A stretch of 51,491 nucleotides of DNA from JAMXLO01 sp041487355 (GTDB lineage: Bacteria > Pseudomonadota > Alphaproteobacteria > Acetobacterales > Acetobacteraceae). The translations under genes were made by a program, and so were the position numbers. Shown here one piece after another: positions 1 to 7,495 of the stretch. The notes under the pieces are model-generated. The model had not been told where the DNA came from and made no database searches. It was given only the letters and a program-made list of their open reading frames with translations. How positions within the stretch are numbered: the stretch's first letter is position 1; every line of letters begins with the position of its first letter. The DNA is taken from positions 1 to 51,491 of the forward strand of contig JBGPND010000013.1 in NCBI GenBank assembly GCA_041487355.1. The letters are read 5' to 3'.

Positions 1-357
1 GCATTCCACGAGGCGCAACCCGCACTGCTCCGCGCCGTCGGCAAAGGCAAAGGTCGCGGCCGGCAGCCGCGCCGGGTTGGCCATAATCTGCTGTTGCGCC
101 TGAGTGTCCGCAAACAGGACGTGCTGCGCTTCCTGTCCAATCCAGACGTGCCGTTCACCAATAACCTGGCGGAACGGGATGGTCGGATGATGAAACTGCG
201 GCAGAAGATTTCCGGCGGCTTCCGCTCGGAGGGTGGGGCTGCCGACTTCGGCGTCATCCGCTCGCTTCTCTCAACGGCAAAAAAGCAGGGTTGGGATATT
301 CTGCAAACCCTGACCACCAACCCGGTATGCCTGTTCGCAGACCTGCGGGTGGCGTGA
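1..357 (+). CDS. IS66-family transposase, C-terminal part (runs off the left edge)
   Basis: The reading frame is open from base 1 and ends in TGA at 355-357, so only about 118 C-terminal residues are in the window. The block around residues 50-70, with VPFTNNLAERD followed by MMKLRQKISGGFRS, is the conserved C-terminal core of IS66 TnpC DDE transposases, including the glutamate region. The end of the protein (about 45 residues after that core) is also typical of the family. Whether the element is intact cannot be told because its left part is outside the window. No clear terminal inverted repeat was recognised in the 182 bp before the next gene. It marks a mobile-DNA boundary of the block that follows. 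Confidence 0.88.
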   Translation, partial: AFHEAQPALLRAVGKGKGRGRQPRRVGHNLLLRLSVRKQDVLRFLSNPDVPFTNNLAERDGRMMKLRQKISGGFRSEGGAADFGVIRSLLSTAKKQGWDILQTLTTNPVCLFADLRVA

Positions 358-539
358 TCCACCCCGCGGGACCTGGGTAGTTACGACATCTCTATCGGTG
401 AGAAATCGTGACTTCTCTAAATGGCACCGACAGGGGGTGCGCCTTGGCGTATAGTCACCTTGTTCCGGCGGCAGATTAGAATCGGAGGCAGGAAACCATC
501 TTGGTTTGCTCCTCCACCGGCTGAGATCGTGCCGCAGCC

Positions 540-1883
540 CTACCGCCGCTCGCCTCCAAATCCTATCCTCGGCGGCGGGAAGATCCAGAAAAACTCGCCG
601 GCCTGGCCGCTGGATCGCATCGTTTCCCGTGTCAGGAAGTCCGCCTCAGCGGCCAGCGCGGCGCGCGACCACCCCAGGCAGCTCCGCATCTTCAACGACA
701 CCGGATCGTAATCGAGCGCGTGCTCCGGCGGCGAGCGAATCATCAGCGCCGATGGCAACACGACGCAATGATAGACGCGCAGCGCGCAGGGCAGCCGCCG
801 CGCACGCTCGAAGTTGCGCCGGAAACTCTCCGGATTATCGCCGGGCAGGCCCATGATGACTTCCACCGCGACATGGGCCACCTCGGTCAGCGCCTGGAGC
901 GTCTCCTCGAAGCGTGCCTCGTCGTATTTCCGCTCAAGCTGCGCCAGCACGTTGGTATCGAACGACTGCAGGCCGACCCCAACATAGGGGTCGTTGATCG
1001 TGCGCAGAAAATCCAGATGATCGCGCCGCACCGTCGCCGGATAGACCTCGCAGATCAGGCCGCGGCCGGACAGGAATCCGGTGCGTTCAGCCGCGGCGCG
1101 CAGGTTTTGGAAGGCCCCGTTGTTCAGATTCAGGCCGGCATCCGCCAGCAACGCCGCGCCCAGACCCAGCCGGTGCATCGAATCGAACTCAGCGCTGAGG
1201 CTTTCGACGCTGCGCACCCGCTTGGGCGATTCCATCGTGCCCCATTCGCAGAACGAGCAGGTGAACGGGCAGCCGCGATAGGTTTGCAGGATGCCCAGCC
1301 CCCCCGGCGGGACGAGACCCATGTCATAGGGCGAGGGTAGCAGGTTCAGATCGCCAAGCGGCCGGGCCGGGCTCTCCCGCCACTTCCCATCGACCCGCGC
1401 CGCGACGCCAGGCAGCCGCAGCAGTTCGCCCACGGAGCGGTCGCTCAGGGCTACAATGTCCCGGAAGGTCTCCTCGCCTTCGTTGATGACCAGTAGATCG
1501 ACCGCTTCCGCAACTCCGCGATGCGGTTCATGGTCCAGCATCACCGGCCGGGCGGACGGCCCGCCGAATACGACCAGCCGCCCGGGATCGTCGGCCTTCA
1601 GGATGCGGGCGACCTCCAGGAAGAAGGGAAAGGACCACAGGAAACTGGAAAATCCGATGACATCCGGATCGAAGGCGATCACCTGTGCCGCGACCGAGGG
1701 CGCGTCGAGTTCGCCGGGTTCGAGATCCCATACCCGCGCGTTCAGGCCGGCCAGACCGGAGGCGCGCAAGGTCGCCTCCACCATGCGCAGGCCCAGATTG
1801 GGAATGCGTTGCGGCATGGCCGGGTCATACTGTGGATAACGCGCCAGCAAGCCGACGCGCCGTCCCGGGCGTGGCTGCATCAT
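540..1883 (-). CDS. Radical SAM protein with B12-binding-like N-terminal domain (second of a pair)
   Basis: 447 residues. The N-terminal ~190 residues form a Rossmann-like, B12-binding-type domain (FDPDVIGFSSFLWSF near 71-85, then VVFGGPSARP near 104-113). No DxHxxG cobalamin-ligand motif is seen. The radical SAM core follows, with CxxxCxxC cysteines at 205, 209 and 212 (GCPFTCSFCEWG), which ligate the 4Fe-4S cluster that cleaves SAM. The start ATG at 1883 overlaps the stop of the upstream paralogue in an ATGA arrangement, so the two are probably translationally coupled; the longer open frame upstream is only the shadow of that gene. The protein is similar in layout to its neighbour throughout. 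The substrate is unknown; C-methylation or another radical rearrangement on a small molecule is possible. Paired paralogues may act in sequence or as a heterodimer. Confidence 0.85.
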   Translation of the reverse strand: MMQPRPGRRVGLLARYPQYDPAMPQRIPNLGLRMVEATLRASGLAGLNARVWDLEPGELDAPSVAAQVIAFDPDVIGFSSFLWSFPFFLEVARILKADDPGRLVVFGGPSARPVMLDHEPHRGVAEAVDLLVINEGEETFRDIVALSDRSVGELLRLPGVAARVDGKWRESPARPLGDLNLLPSPYDMGLVPPGGLGILQTYRGCPFTCSFCEWGTMESPKRVRSVESLSAEFDSMHRLGLGAALLADAGLNLNNGAFQNLRAAAERTGFLSGRGLICEVYPATVRRDHLDFLRTINDPYVGVGLQSFDTNVLAQLERKYDEARFEETLQALTEVAHVAVEVIMGLPGDNPESFRRNFERARRLPCALRVYHCVVLPSALMIRSPPEHALDYDPVSLKMRSCLGWSRAALAAEADFLTRETMRSSGQAGEFFWIFPPPRIGFGGERR

Positions 1884-3244
1884 GCCGGCATTGCGCGGGT
1901 GGCCGCTTGCTGTGACGCCGGAAAGGACCACCAGAAGGTGCCCGATTTGCCGCCGGCCGCCTGGGCACGCTGGCTGAGCTCTGCCCGAACCGCCGCGATG
2001 TCCGCCGGCGTCCAGCCAAGGCACGAGGCCATGGCCAGGCTGCGCGGATCGAACACCATATTCCATTCCGGCAGGCCACGGGTCATCAGCGCGTCCGGCA
2101 GGACCAGGCAGTGATAGGCTCTCACGCCTCCGGGCAGCGACAAAGCGTAGTCGAGCGTCCGGCGAAACCCTTCTGGGGTGTCGCCGGGCAGCCCGAAAAT
2201 CACCTGGAGTTCGATGGTGGTGACAGCGGCGAGCCGGCGGACCGCGGCCTCGAACCGTGGAGAGTCTGTCGGACGCTGATGCAGCCGCAGCACGTCCGGG
2301 TCCACCGATTGCAGGCCGACGCCCAGATAAGCGGGTCCGATTTCCCGCAGGAATTCCAGGTGCTCGTCGCGGATCGCCGAGGGATAGATCTCCGCCCAGA
2401 ATAGCACGTTCTTCAGTACGCCGGTCTCGGCGGCGGCCTGGCGCAGGTTGCGGAACGCGCGGATATTGAGGTTGAGCCCGGCGTCCAGCAGAAACACCGC
2501 GGGCGCCTGGTGCCGCGCGAATTCGCGCATTTCATCGGCGATGTAGTCGGCCGAGAACGTGCCCCGGCCGCGGTCCGTGCCCCACTCGCAGAACCGACAG
2601 GACAGCGGACAACCACGGAAGGTCTCCAGATACGCCACGGCGCCGTGCGGCATCAGGCCCAGGCGGAACGGCGAAGGGGTCTGGTCGAGTTCGGCGGAGA
2701 CCGGAGCCGGCGGCGTGCGGTGCCAGCCTCGGCCGGCCGGCAGAGTAAGGCCAGGAACGCCCTCGAGCGCCGTGCGTGTGAGTTCCGGCAGACGGGCGAT
2801 ATTGCGGAAGATGACTTCACCGTCGCCTTCGACCACCGCATCCAGATAGCTGTTCGGGTCGCGGTAGTAGGGCAGATCGAACACCGCCGCGCGTGCCGAG
2901 GGACCACCGAAAACGATGCAACAGTCCGGTCGTCGGCGCTTCACTTCCCGCGCCACAGCCACCAGGCAGTCGGCGGACCAGACAAAGAGGGAAAAGCCCA
3001 CCAGATCGGGGTTGAATGCGAGGATCTGCTGGACATATTCGGCGACGTCCTCCCGCCCCAGATCGAACAGGCGCACGATGTGATCAGGGCGTTCGGGGTC
3101 GGCCACCACGGCTGCCTGGATACGGCGAATGCCATAGCTTGGCATTTGCAACCGCGCGATTTCGTCCCCGTCAGGGAGCGGCGTGAGACATGCCAGAGCG
3201 ATGCGGCGTGTCGGCAAGATGCGTTCCATCATCCTGAAAGGCAT
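1880..3244 (-). CDS. Radical SAM protein with B12-binding-like N-terminal domain (first of a pair)
   Basis: 454 residues from the ATG at 3244; starts at 3232 or 3229 are also possible, and none has a strong Shine-Dalgarno. The N-terminal part carries a B12-binding-type Rossmann fold (FNPDLVGFSLFVWS near 77-90, IVFGGPSAR near 110-118). The radical SAM cysteines are at 212, 216 and 219 (GCPLSCRFCEWG). Downstream motifs such as LDAGLNLN, YLGVGLQS and IFGLPGDTPEGFRRT are typical of the Elp3/MiaB-like radical SAM core used by B12-type enzymes. It is first in a two-gene leftward unit, diverging from the oxygenase and methyltransferase unit. The long upstream extension of the open frame lies antisense to the oxygenase and is rejected. 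Confidence 0.85.
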   Translation of the reverse strand: MPFRMMERILPTRRIALACLTPLPDGDEIARLQMPSYGIRRIQAAVVADPERPDHIVRLFDLGREDVAEYVQQILAFNPDLVGFSLFVWSADCLVAVAREVKRRRPDCCIVFGGPSARAAVFDLPYYRDPNSYLDAVVEGDGEVIFRNIARLPELTRTALEGVPGLTLPAGRGWHRTPPAPVSAELDQTPSPFRLGLMPHGAVAYLETFRGCPLSCRFCEWGTDRGRGTFSADYIADEMREFARHQAPAVFLLDAGLNLNIRAFRNLRQAAAETGVLKNVLFWAEIYPSAIRDEHLEFLREIGPAYLGVGLQSVDPDVLRLHQRPTDSPRFEAAVRRLAAVTTIELQVIFGLPGDTPEGFRRTLDYALSLPGGVRAYHCLVLPDALMTRGLPEWNMVFDPRSLAMASCLGWTPADIAAVRAELSQRAQAAGGKSGTFWWSFPASQQAATRAMPA

Positions 3245-3264
3245 TGGCGCGCAATGTCCGCGAC

Positions 3265-3288
3265 GGTAACACGCGAGGCGCGTGTACC
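3265..3288. promoter_or_regulatory. Palindrome in divergent promoter region, candidate operator
   Basis: ACACGCG (3269-3275) and CGCGTGT (3279-3285) are perfect inverted arms around AGG. The match extends outward to GGT/ACC if one extra A on the left is allowed. It sits in the 165-bp space between the divergent radical-SAM and oxygenase units, where one dimeric repressor or activator could control both. No regulator gene is adjacent. The operator role is inferred. Confidence 0.4.
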
Positions 3289-3343
3289 GGGCGAAGACAA
3301 TGTTGCAGACAAGGCCATCCACGCGAGCCATGGCCGCTGTTGC

Positions 3344-3373
3344 TTGACCGCGATTATGACCGGGTCCTATCGT
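3344..3373 (+). promoter_or_regulatory. Candidate sigma-70-like promoter for the oxygenase/methyltransferase unit
   Basis: TTGACC at 3344-3349 is followed after 18 bp by TATCGT at 3368-3373, about 35 bp ahead of the ATG at 3410. The -35 is good and the -10 only moderate. Confidence 0.28.
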
Positions 3374-3409
3374 CGCTGGCAAGAACGCGCGCGAGATGCG
3401 GAGCGAGTG

Positions 3410-4228
3410 ATGTCGTCCTTCTTCCGCCATATCATCATCGAAGCGGCGGATGCGGCACACCACGCGGACGCAATCCGGCGGCTTCGGCGGGAGGAATTCG
3501 AAGGTATCATCCTGCGCCACGTCTACGATGCCGATGAATGCGCGCGGCTCTGCGCACGGCTGGAGACCGGGCAGCATGGTTTGATCCGGACCGAGTTCCC
3601 CGCACCGTTCCGCGCATACTTCCTCGGCGTGAATTTGAACCTGGCGCCGGCGGACCTCACCGGCTATTTCGAGGCGGCACAGATTTTCCGAACGCGGCTC
3701 GAGCGGCTGTTCAGCGGCTGCATCGAACTGGAAACGCGGGTAACCGGGCTGCTCGCATCGCTCGACGCCGGCCGCTGCTACCGCGCTGCCCCCGGGCCGC
3801 GACCAGGGGCGGACCACATGTTCACCACCCTGCGCGCGCATCTGCCTGGCGGCTTCATTCCGCAGCACTTCGACAATGAGCAGGCTTCGCGCGAGAGCTA
3901 CCGGCTGATCATGCCGCACATCAACGCGGATCTTTATTCCTTCGTGCTGGCGTTCTCCCGCGCCGAGGCCGGTGGGGCGCTCGAAATCTTCAACCTGAAG
4001 CACGGAGGCCGACGCTTTCGGATGGTCGACGGCGACGAAAATGCCTCGCATCTCAACCTCGACGGGGTGGAGAGCGTCAGCTTCAGGTTGGAACCTGGCG
4101 ACATGATCGTGTTCAACTCAGGGCGCTATCTTCACAGGGTCACGCCGGTGGTCGGCGCCACCACCCGCTGGACCGCGTGCAGCTTCATATCGGAAAGTCG
4201 GGCGGGTGAGGCCTGGTGCTGGGGCTGA
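3410..4228 (+). CDS. 2-oxoglutarate/Fe(II)-dependent oxygenase (hydroxylase)
   Basis: 272 residues from ATG 3410, which has GAGCGAG just upstream; the in-frame ATG at 3356 lacks a ribosome site. The double-stranded beta-helix iron site is visible: HFD gives His153 and Asp155, the distal ligand is His242 in RYLHRVTPV, and Arg253 in TTRWT is placed to bind the 2-oxoglutarate carboxylate. GGALEIFNL (188-196) and EPGDMIVFNS (228-237) are typical core strands. The family couples 2-oxoglutarate decarboxylation to hydroxylation or desaturation of a substrate, usually in the cytosol. It is followed 2 bp later by a methyltransferase, and it diverges from two radical SAM genes, suggesting a shared tailoring pathway. 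The substrate cannot be read from the sequence. Confidence 0.85.
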   Translation: MSSFFRHIIIEAADAAHHADAIRRLRREEFEGIILRHVYDADECARLCARLETGQHGLIRTEFPAPFRAYFLGVNLNLAPADLTGYFEAAQIFRTRLERLFSGCIELETRVTGLLASLDAGRCYRAAPGPRPGADHMFTTLRAHLPGGFIPQHFDNEQASRESYRLIMPHINADLYSFVLAFSRAEAGGALEIFNLKHGGRRFRMVDGDENASHLNLDGVESVSFRLEPGDMIVFNSGRYLHRVTPVVGATTRWTACSFISESRAGEAWCWG

Positions 4229-4230
4229 CC

Positions 4231-5046
4231 ATGCGCCCGCAGCCTCCGCCATATTTCGATGGACTGATCGCGGCGTACCGAGCCGGCCATGTGGGGCGCG
4301 ACGTCCATCTTGGCTATTGGGACACGCCGCCCAGCCTGGGAACAAACTGCGCGCCAGACGAGTTCGAGGCGGCGCAGGCTCGCCTCACGGAGCGGATGAT
4401 CGGCCTTGCACCATTGCTATCCGGCCAGTCAGTGCTGGATGTTGGCTGCGGGTTCGGCGGCACGCTGGCCATGATCAATGCACGGCTGGACAGGATGTCG
4501 CTGACCGGCGCGAACATCGACCGGCGTCAGTTGGAATTGTGCCGTGGCATCGCGCCGCGTACCGGCAATGCACTGACCCTGGTCGAGGCAGATGCATGCG
4601 CCCTGCCCTTCTCCGACGCCGCCTTCGACCAAGTGGTCTGTGTCGAAGCGATGTTCCATTTCCGGTCGCGCCAGGCATTCCTGGCCGAGGCGGCACGCCT
4701 GCTTCGGCGGGACGGCAGCCTGACGATCTCCGACATCCTGCTGCGGCAACCAGGCGCTTCCGCACCATGGGACGTCGCACTGCTGGAGGCCGTGATCCGG
4801 CATGACTATGGTCCCTGGCCCCAACTTTGGATTGAGCTGCCGCAGCTCCGGCAATGCGCGGCAGCCGAGGGTCTCGATCTGACCGTCAGCCAGGATTGGA
4901 CCGCGGCGACGCTGCCGAGTTACCGCATCGTGGCGCCCGACGACACGCCCGATCCCCACCGCCAGCCGAACGCCGGAGAGCTGTTCCGCTGGCTGCACAT
5001 GCACGGCTGGCTCAACTATCAGGCGTTGGCGTTCCGACGGCGATAG
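4231..5046 (+). CDS. Class I SAM-dependent methyltransferase (Methyltransf_11-like)
   Basis: 271 residues from ATG 4231, preceded by GGGG six bases upstream. A GTG at 4216, overlapping the oxygenase end, is the alternative start. Motif I VLDVGCGFGG lies at 68-77, the acidic EADA follows about 55 residues later, and FDQVVCVEAMFHF plus LRRDGSLTISDI form the post-motif strands. This arrangement resembles small-molecule C- or O-methyltransferases that begin with YFDGLIAAY-like helices (sarcosine/tocopherol/sterol types). It is probably co-transcribed with the oxygenase. Its 3' end overlaps the 3' end of the convergent TPR gene by 35 bp, leaving no room for a separate terminator. Confidence 0.85.
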   Translation: MRPQPPPYFDGLIAAYRAGHVGRDVHLGYWDTPPSLGTNCAPDEFEAAQARLTERMIGLAPLLSGQSVLDVGCGFGGTLAMINARLDRMSLTGANIDRRQLELCRGIAPRTGNALTLVEADACALPFSDAAFDQVVCVEAMFHFRSRQAFLAEAARLLRRDGSLTISDILLRQPGASAPWDVALLEAVIRHDYGPWPQLWIELPQLRQCAAAEGLDLTVSQDWTAATLPSYRIVAPDDTPDPHRQPNAGELFRWLHMHGWLNYQALAFRRR

Positions 5047-7495
5047 CGGGCGCGCCATGCCCCTCACTGTCGCGGAATATCTTCAGTTCGTCGCCAATTC
5101 GGCGCAGCACGCTCTGCCAGTCGCCGGCCGCAGGTTGGCGGAACAGGCGCAAGGTCGGATACCAGGGGCTGTCCTCGCGGTTCAGCATCCACCGCCAGTC
5201 AGGCGCGAAGGGCAGCAATCCCCATACCGGACGCCCCATCGCGCCTGCCAGATGGAGGACCGCGGTATCGACGGAGATGACGAGATCCATGTGAGCGACG
5301 AGTGCCGCGGTGTCGCAGAAATCCCTCAGATCGGCACCAAAGAATTCGATGCCCCTGTGCATGGCAAACGCCGGAACGTCACGCGAGCGCAGCTCCCTTT
5401 GCAGGCAGTAGAATTGAGGCCCAAGCGACACGAGCGAGTCCAGCAGATCAAGCGGAATGGAGCGATGGCGATCGTCCTTGTGGTCGAGATTGCCGGACCA
5501 GGCGATACCGATCCTCAGGCCGCGTTTCTCTCCGAGCCTGGTTCGCCATTCCGCCATGCGGTTGGCAGGCGGACGGATATACGGGACGTTGCGCGGGACC
5601 GTATCGAGCCGTGTGCCGAACGCGAGAGGCAGGCTGAGCAGCGGACAGTGCGTATCGAAGATCGGCTTTGCATCGGCCCTGTCGAAGACACGGCTCACGC
5701 CTTCGATATTTGCCAGCAACCCGCTCAGCAGCGGGCTGACGCCCAGCAGGACCGTCGCACCCTGAGCGGCGATGAGTGGAATATAACGGCAGAACTGGAT
5801 GGTATCCCCGTGACCCTGCTCGCCGTACAGCAGGATCGTCTGTCCATCCAGCTTCTCCTGCCCGAGCCAGAGCGGCTGTTCGAATCTGCGCCGGTATCCT
5901 GACATTCCCGTCAACGTCCAACGCCATTCGTATTCCTTCCAGCCAAGCTCGAAGTTGCCATCCAGCAGCAGGCATGCCGCACGATTGAATCGTGCCGGCC
6001 CGTCGTCGGGAGCGAATTCCATCGCTGCCTCGAAATGCGTCAGCGCCTCCGGAATGCGGCCGAGAATTCGGAAACTGTGGCCAAGACTGGCATGGGCTCC
6101 CGCATTGCCAGGGTCATGCACAAGCGCCTGTTTCGCCGAGGCGATCGCCTCTTCGATCCGGCCGAGATTGCGCAATGCCGCGCCTCGGTTGGCAAGGGCC
6201 CCGGCGGAACGAGGGCGGAGGGCCAATGCCTTGTCATAGCTGCGCAGCGCCTCAATGTGCTCGTCAAGCTCCTGCAGCGCTATTCCCCGATGGTTCCAGA
6301 CATTGGCATCATCCGGTCGCAGCGCGATCGCTTCGTCATAAGCGGCCACGGCCTCGGCGTGGCGCCCCAGAAATCGCAGCGTGTCGCCTCGGAAGAAATG
6401 TGCCTCTGCGGAAAGCAATGATCCTTGCAGTATCTTCAGCGTGTTCGCATGGGATGAGCGTGCGTCGGCGGAATCCGGCGCGAGCGTCAACGCCTGGTCG
6501 TAGCAGGCGAGGGCTTCGTCATAGCGCTCGAGCCGAGCCAATATGCTGCCTTTGGCAATCAGTGCCTCCGGAAATGCCGGCTTCGCAGCCAGGGCGAGAT
6601 CGTAACCCTTGATGGCTTCCTCATGCCGATCGAGGTCCGCGAGGATCAGGCCGCGCGTGTGCAGTGCGTCGATCGATGTCGGATCGAGACGCAGCACCCG
6701 ATCGTAGCTTTCGAGTGCCTCCTGCTCGCGTCCTATCGCCCGCAGCGCATGGCTATTGTTCAGCAGCGCATCGACATAGTCAGGCCGCAGGGCAAGCGCA
6801 CGGGCGAAACTTGCAATTGCCGCCACGTGTTCGCCGAGCCACGCCAACGCCACGCCGCGCCCATTATGCGCCTCAGCGAAATCAGGCGACAGCAGGATGG
6901 CGCGATCATGACACCGCAGCGCCTCGTGATGGCGTCCGACAGCATTCAACACGACACCGCGGCCACAGGCAGCCCTGGCATGAGCCGGTTTCAATTCCAG
7001 CGCACGCTCGTAATTGGACAGAGCCTCGTCGTTGCGGTTTAGCAACTGTAGTGCATCGCCGCGATTGGCCAACGCATCCGCGTACTCGGGACGCGACTCC
7101 AATGCGGTATCCAGACTTGTCAGCGCATCCTGATAGCGACCGAGATCGATCAGTACGCGGCCTCGCGTGTTCCACGCCTCGCTGAACCCCGGTGCGAGAC
7201 CTACCGCACGGTCAAGGCTGTCCAGCGCCTCCGCCGGTCGGGCCACCCGGCTGAACGCAATCGCCTGATCGTGCAGGATAGGTGCCAAATCGGGTGCGAG
7301 CGCGTGTGCCCTGGCAAACAGATCAAGGGCATCGTCGATCCGTCCGAGACGGGCGATGATAACGCCAAAAAGATGCCAGAGCCGCGCGTCGTTCGGGATC
7401 TTCGCCAGTAGATCGCGGGCCAGGACCTCGGCCTGGGAAAGGCGGCCAGCTCTGAAATTCTCCAGGCAAAGTCTGTAGGATTCCGCCGGTGTCAT
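5012..7495 (-). CDS. TPR-repeat protein with GT9/SPINDLY-like C-terminal domain
   Basis: 827 residues. The start ATG at 7495 overlaps the stop of the SecA-like gene (ATGA). Residues ~5-520 are about fourteen 34-residue tetratricopeptide repeats (repeated A-x-x-x-x-G and YDEALA/LRPDxA patterns). The C-terminal ~270 residues resemble glycosyltransferase family 9/heptosyltransferase folds: YGEQGHGDTIQFCRYIPL, GIAWSGN, and SVDTAVLHLAGAMG followed by PVWGLLPF. The last block is the usual nucleotide-sugar site of such TPR-GT proteins. As the last gene of the unit behind the giant protein it may glycosylate the exported protein or scaffold the machinery; that role is inferred. The end is convergent and overlapping with the methyltransferase. 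Confidence 0.85.
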   Translation of the reverse strand: MTPAESYRLCLENFRAGRLSQAEVLARDLLAKIPNDARLWHLFGVIIARLGRIDDALDLFARAHALAPDLAPILHDQAIAFSRVARPAEALDSLDRAVGLAPGFSEAWNTRGRVLIDLGRYQDALTSLDTALESRPEYADALANRGDALQLLNRNDEALSNYERALELKPAHARAACGRGVVLNAVGRHHEALRCHDRAILLSPDFAEAHNGRGVALAWLGEHVAAIASFARALALRPDYVDALLNNSHALRAIGREQEALESYDRVLRLDPTSIDALHTRGLILADLDRHEEAIKGYDLALAAKPAFPEALIAKGSILARLERYDEALACYDQALTLAPDSADARSSHANTLKILQGSLLSAEAHFFRGDTLRFLGRHAEAVAAYDEAIALRPDDANVWNHRGIALQELDEHIEALRSYDKALALRPRSAGALANRGAALRNLGRIEEAIASAKQALVHDPGNAGAHASLGHSFRILGRIPEALTHFEAAMEFAPDDGPARFNRAACLLLDGNFELGWKEYEWRWTLTGMSGYRRRFEQPLWLGQEKLDGQTILLYGEQGHGDTIQFCRYIPLIAAQGATVLLGVSPLLSGLLANIEGVSRVFDRADAKPIFDTHCPLLSLPLAFGTRLDTVPRNVPYIRPPANRMAEWRTRLGEKRGLRIGIAWSGNLDHKDDRHRSIPLDLLDSLVSLGPQFYCLQRELRSRDVPAFAMHRGIEFFGADLRDFCDTAALVAHMDLVISVDTAVLHLAGAMGRPVWGLLPFAPDWRWMLNREDSPWYPTLRLFRQPAAGDWQSVLRRIGDELKIFRDSEGHGAPAIAVGTPTPDS

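Noticed and set aside
3245..4051. N-terminal extension of the first radical SAM gene to 4051
   Set aside because: The added 269 residues are antisense to the oxygenase and show no domain; the B12-like domain begins right after the ATG at 3244.
5012..5046. Terminator between the convergent methyltransferase and TPR genes
   Set aside because: The genes overlap by 35 bp and no stem followed by a T-run is present.
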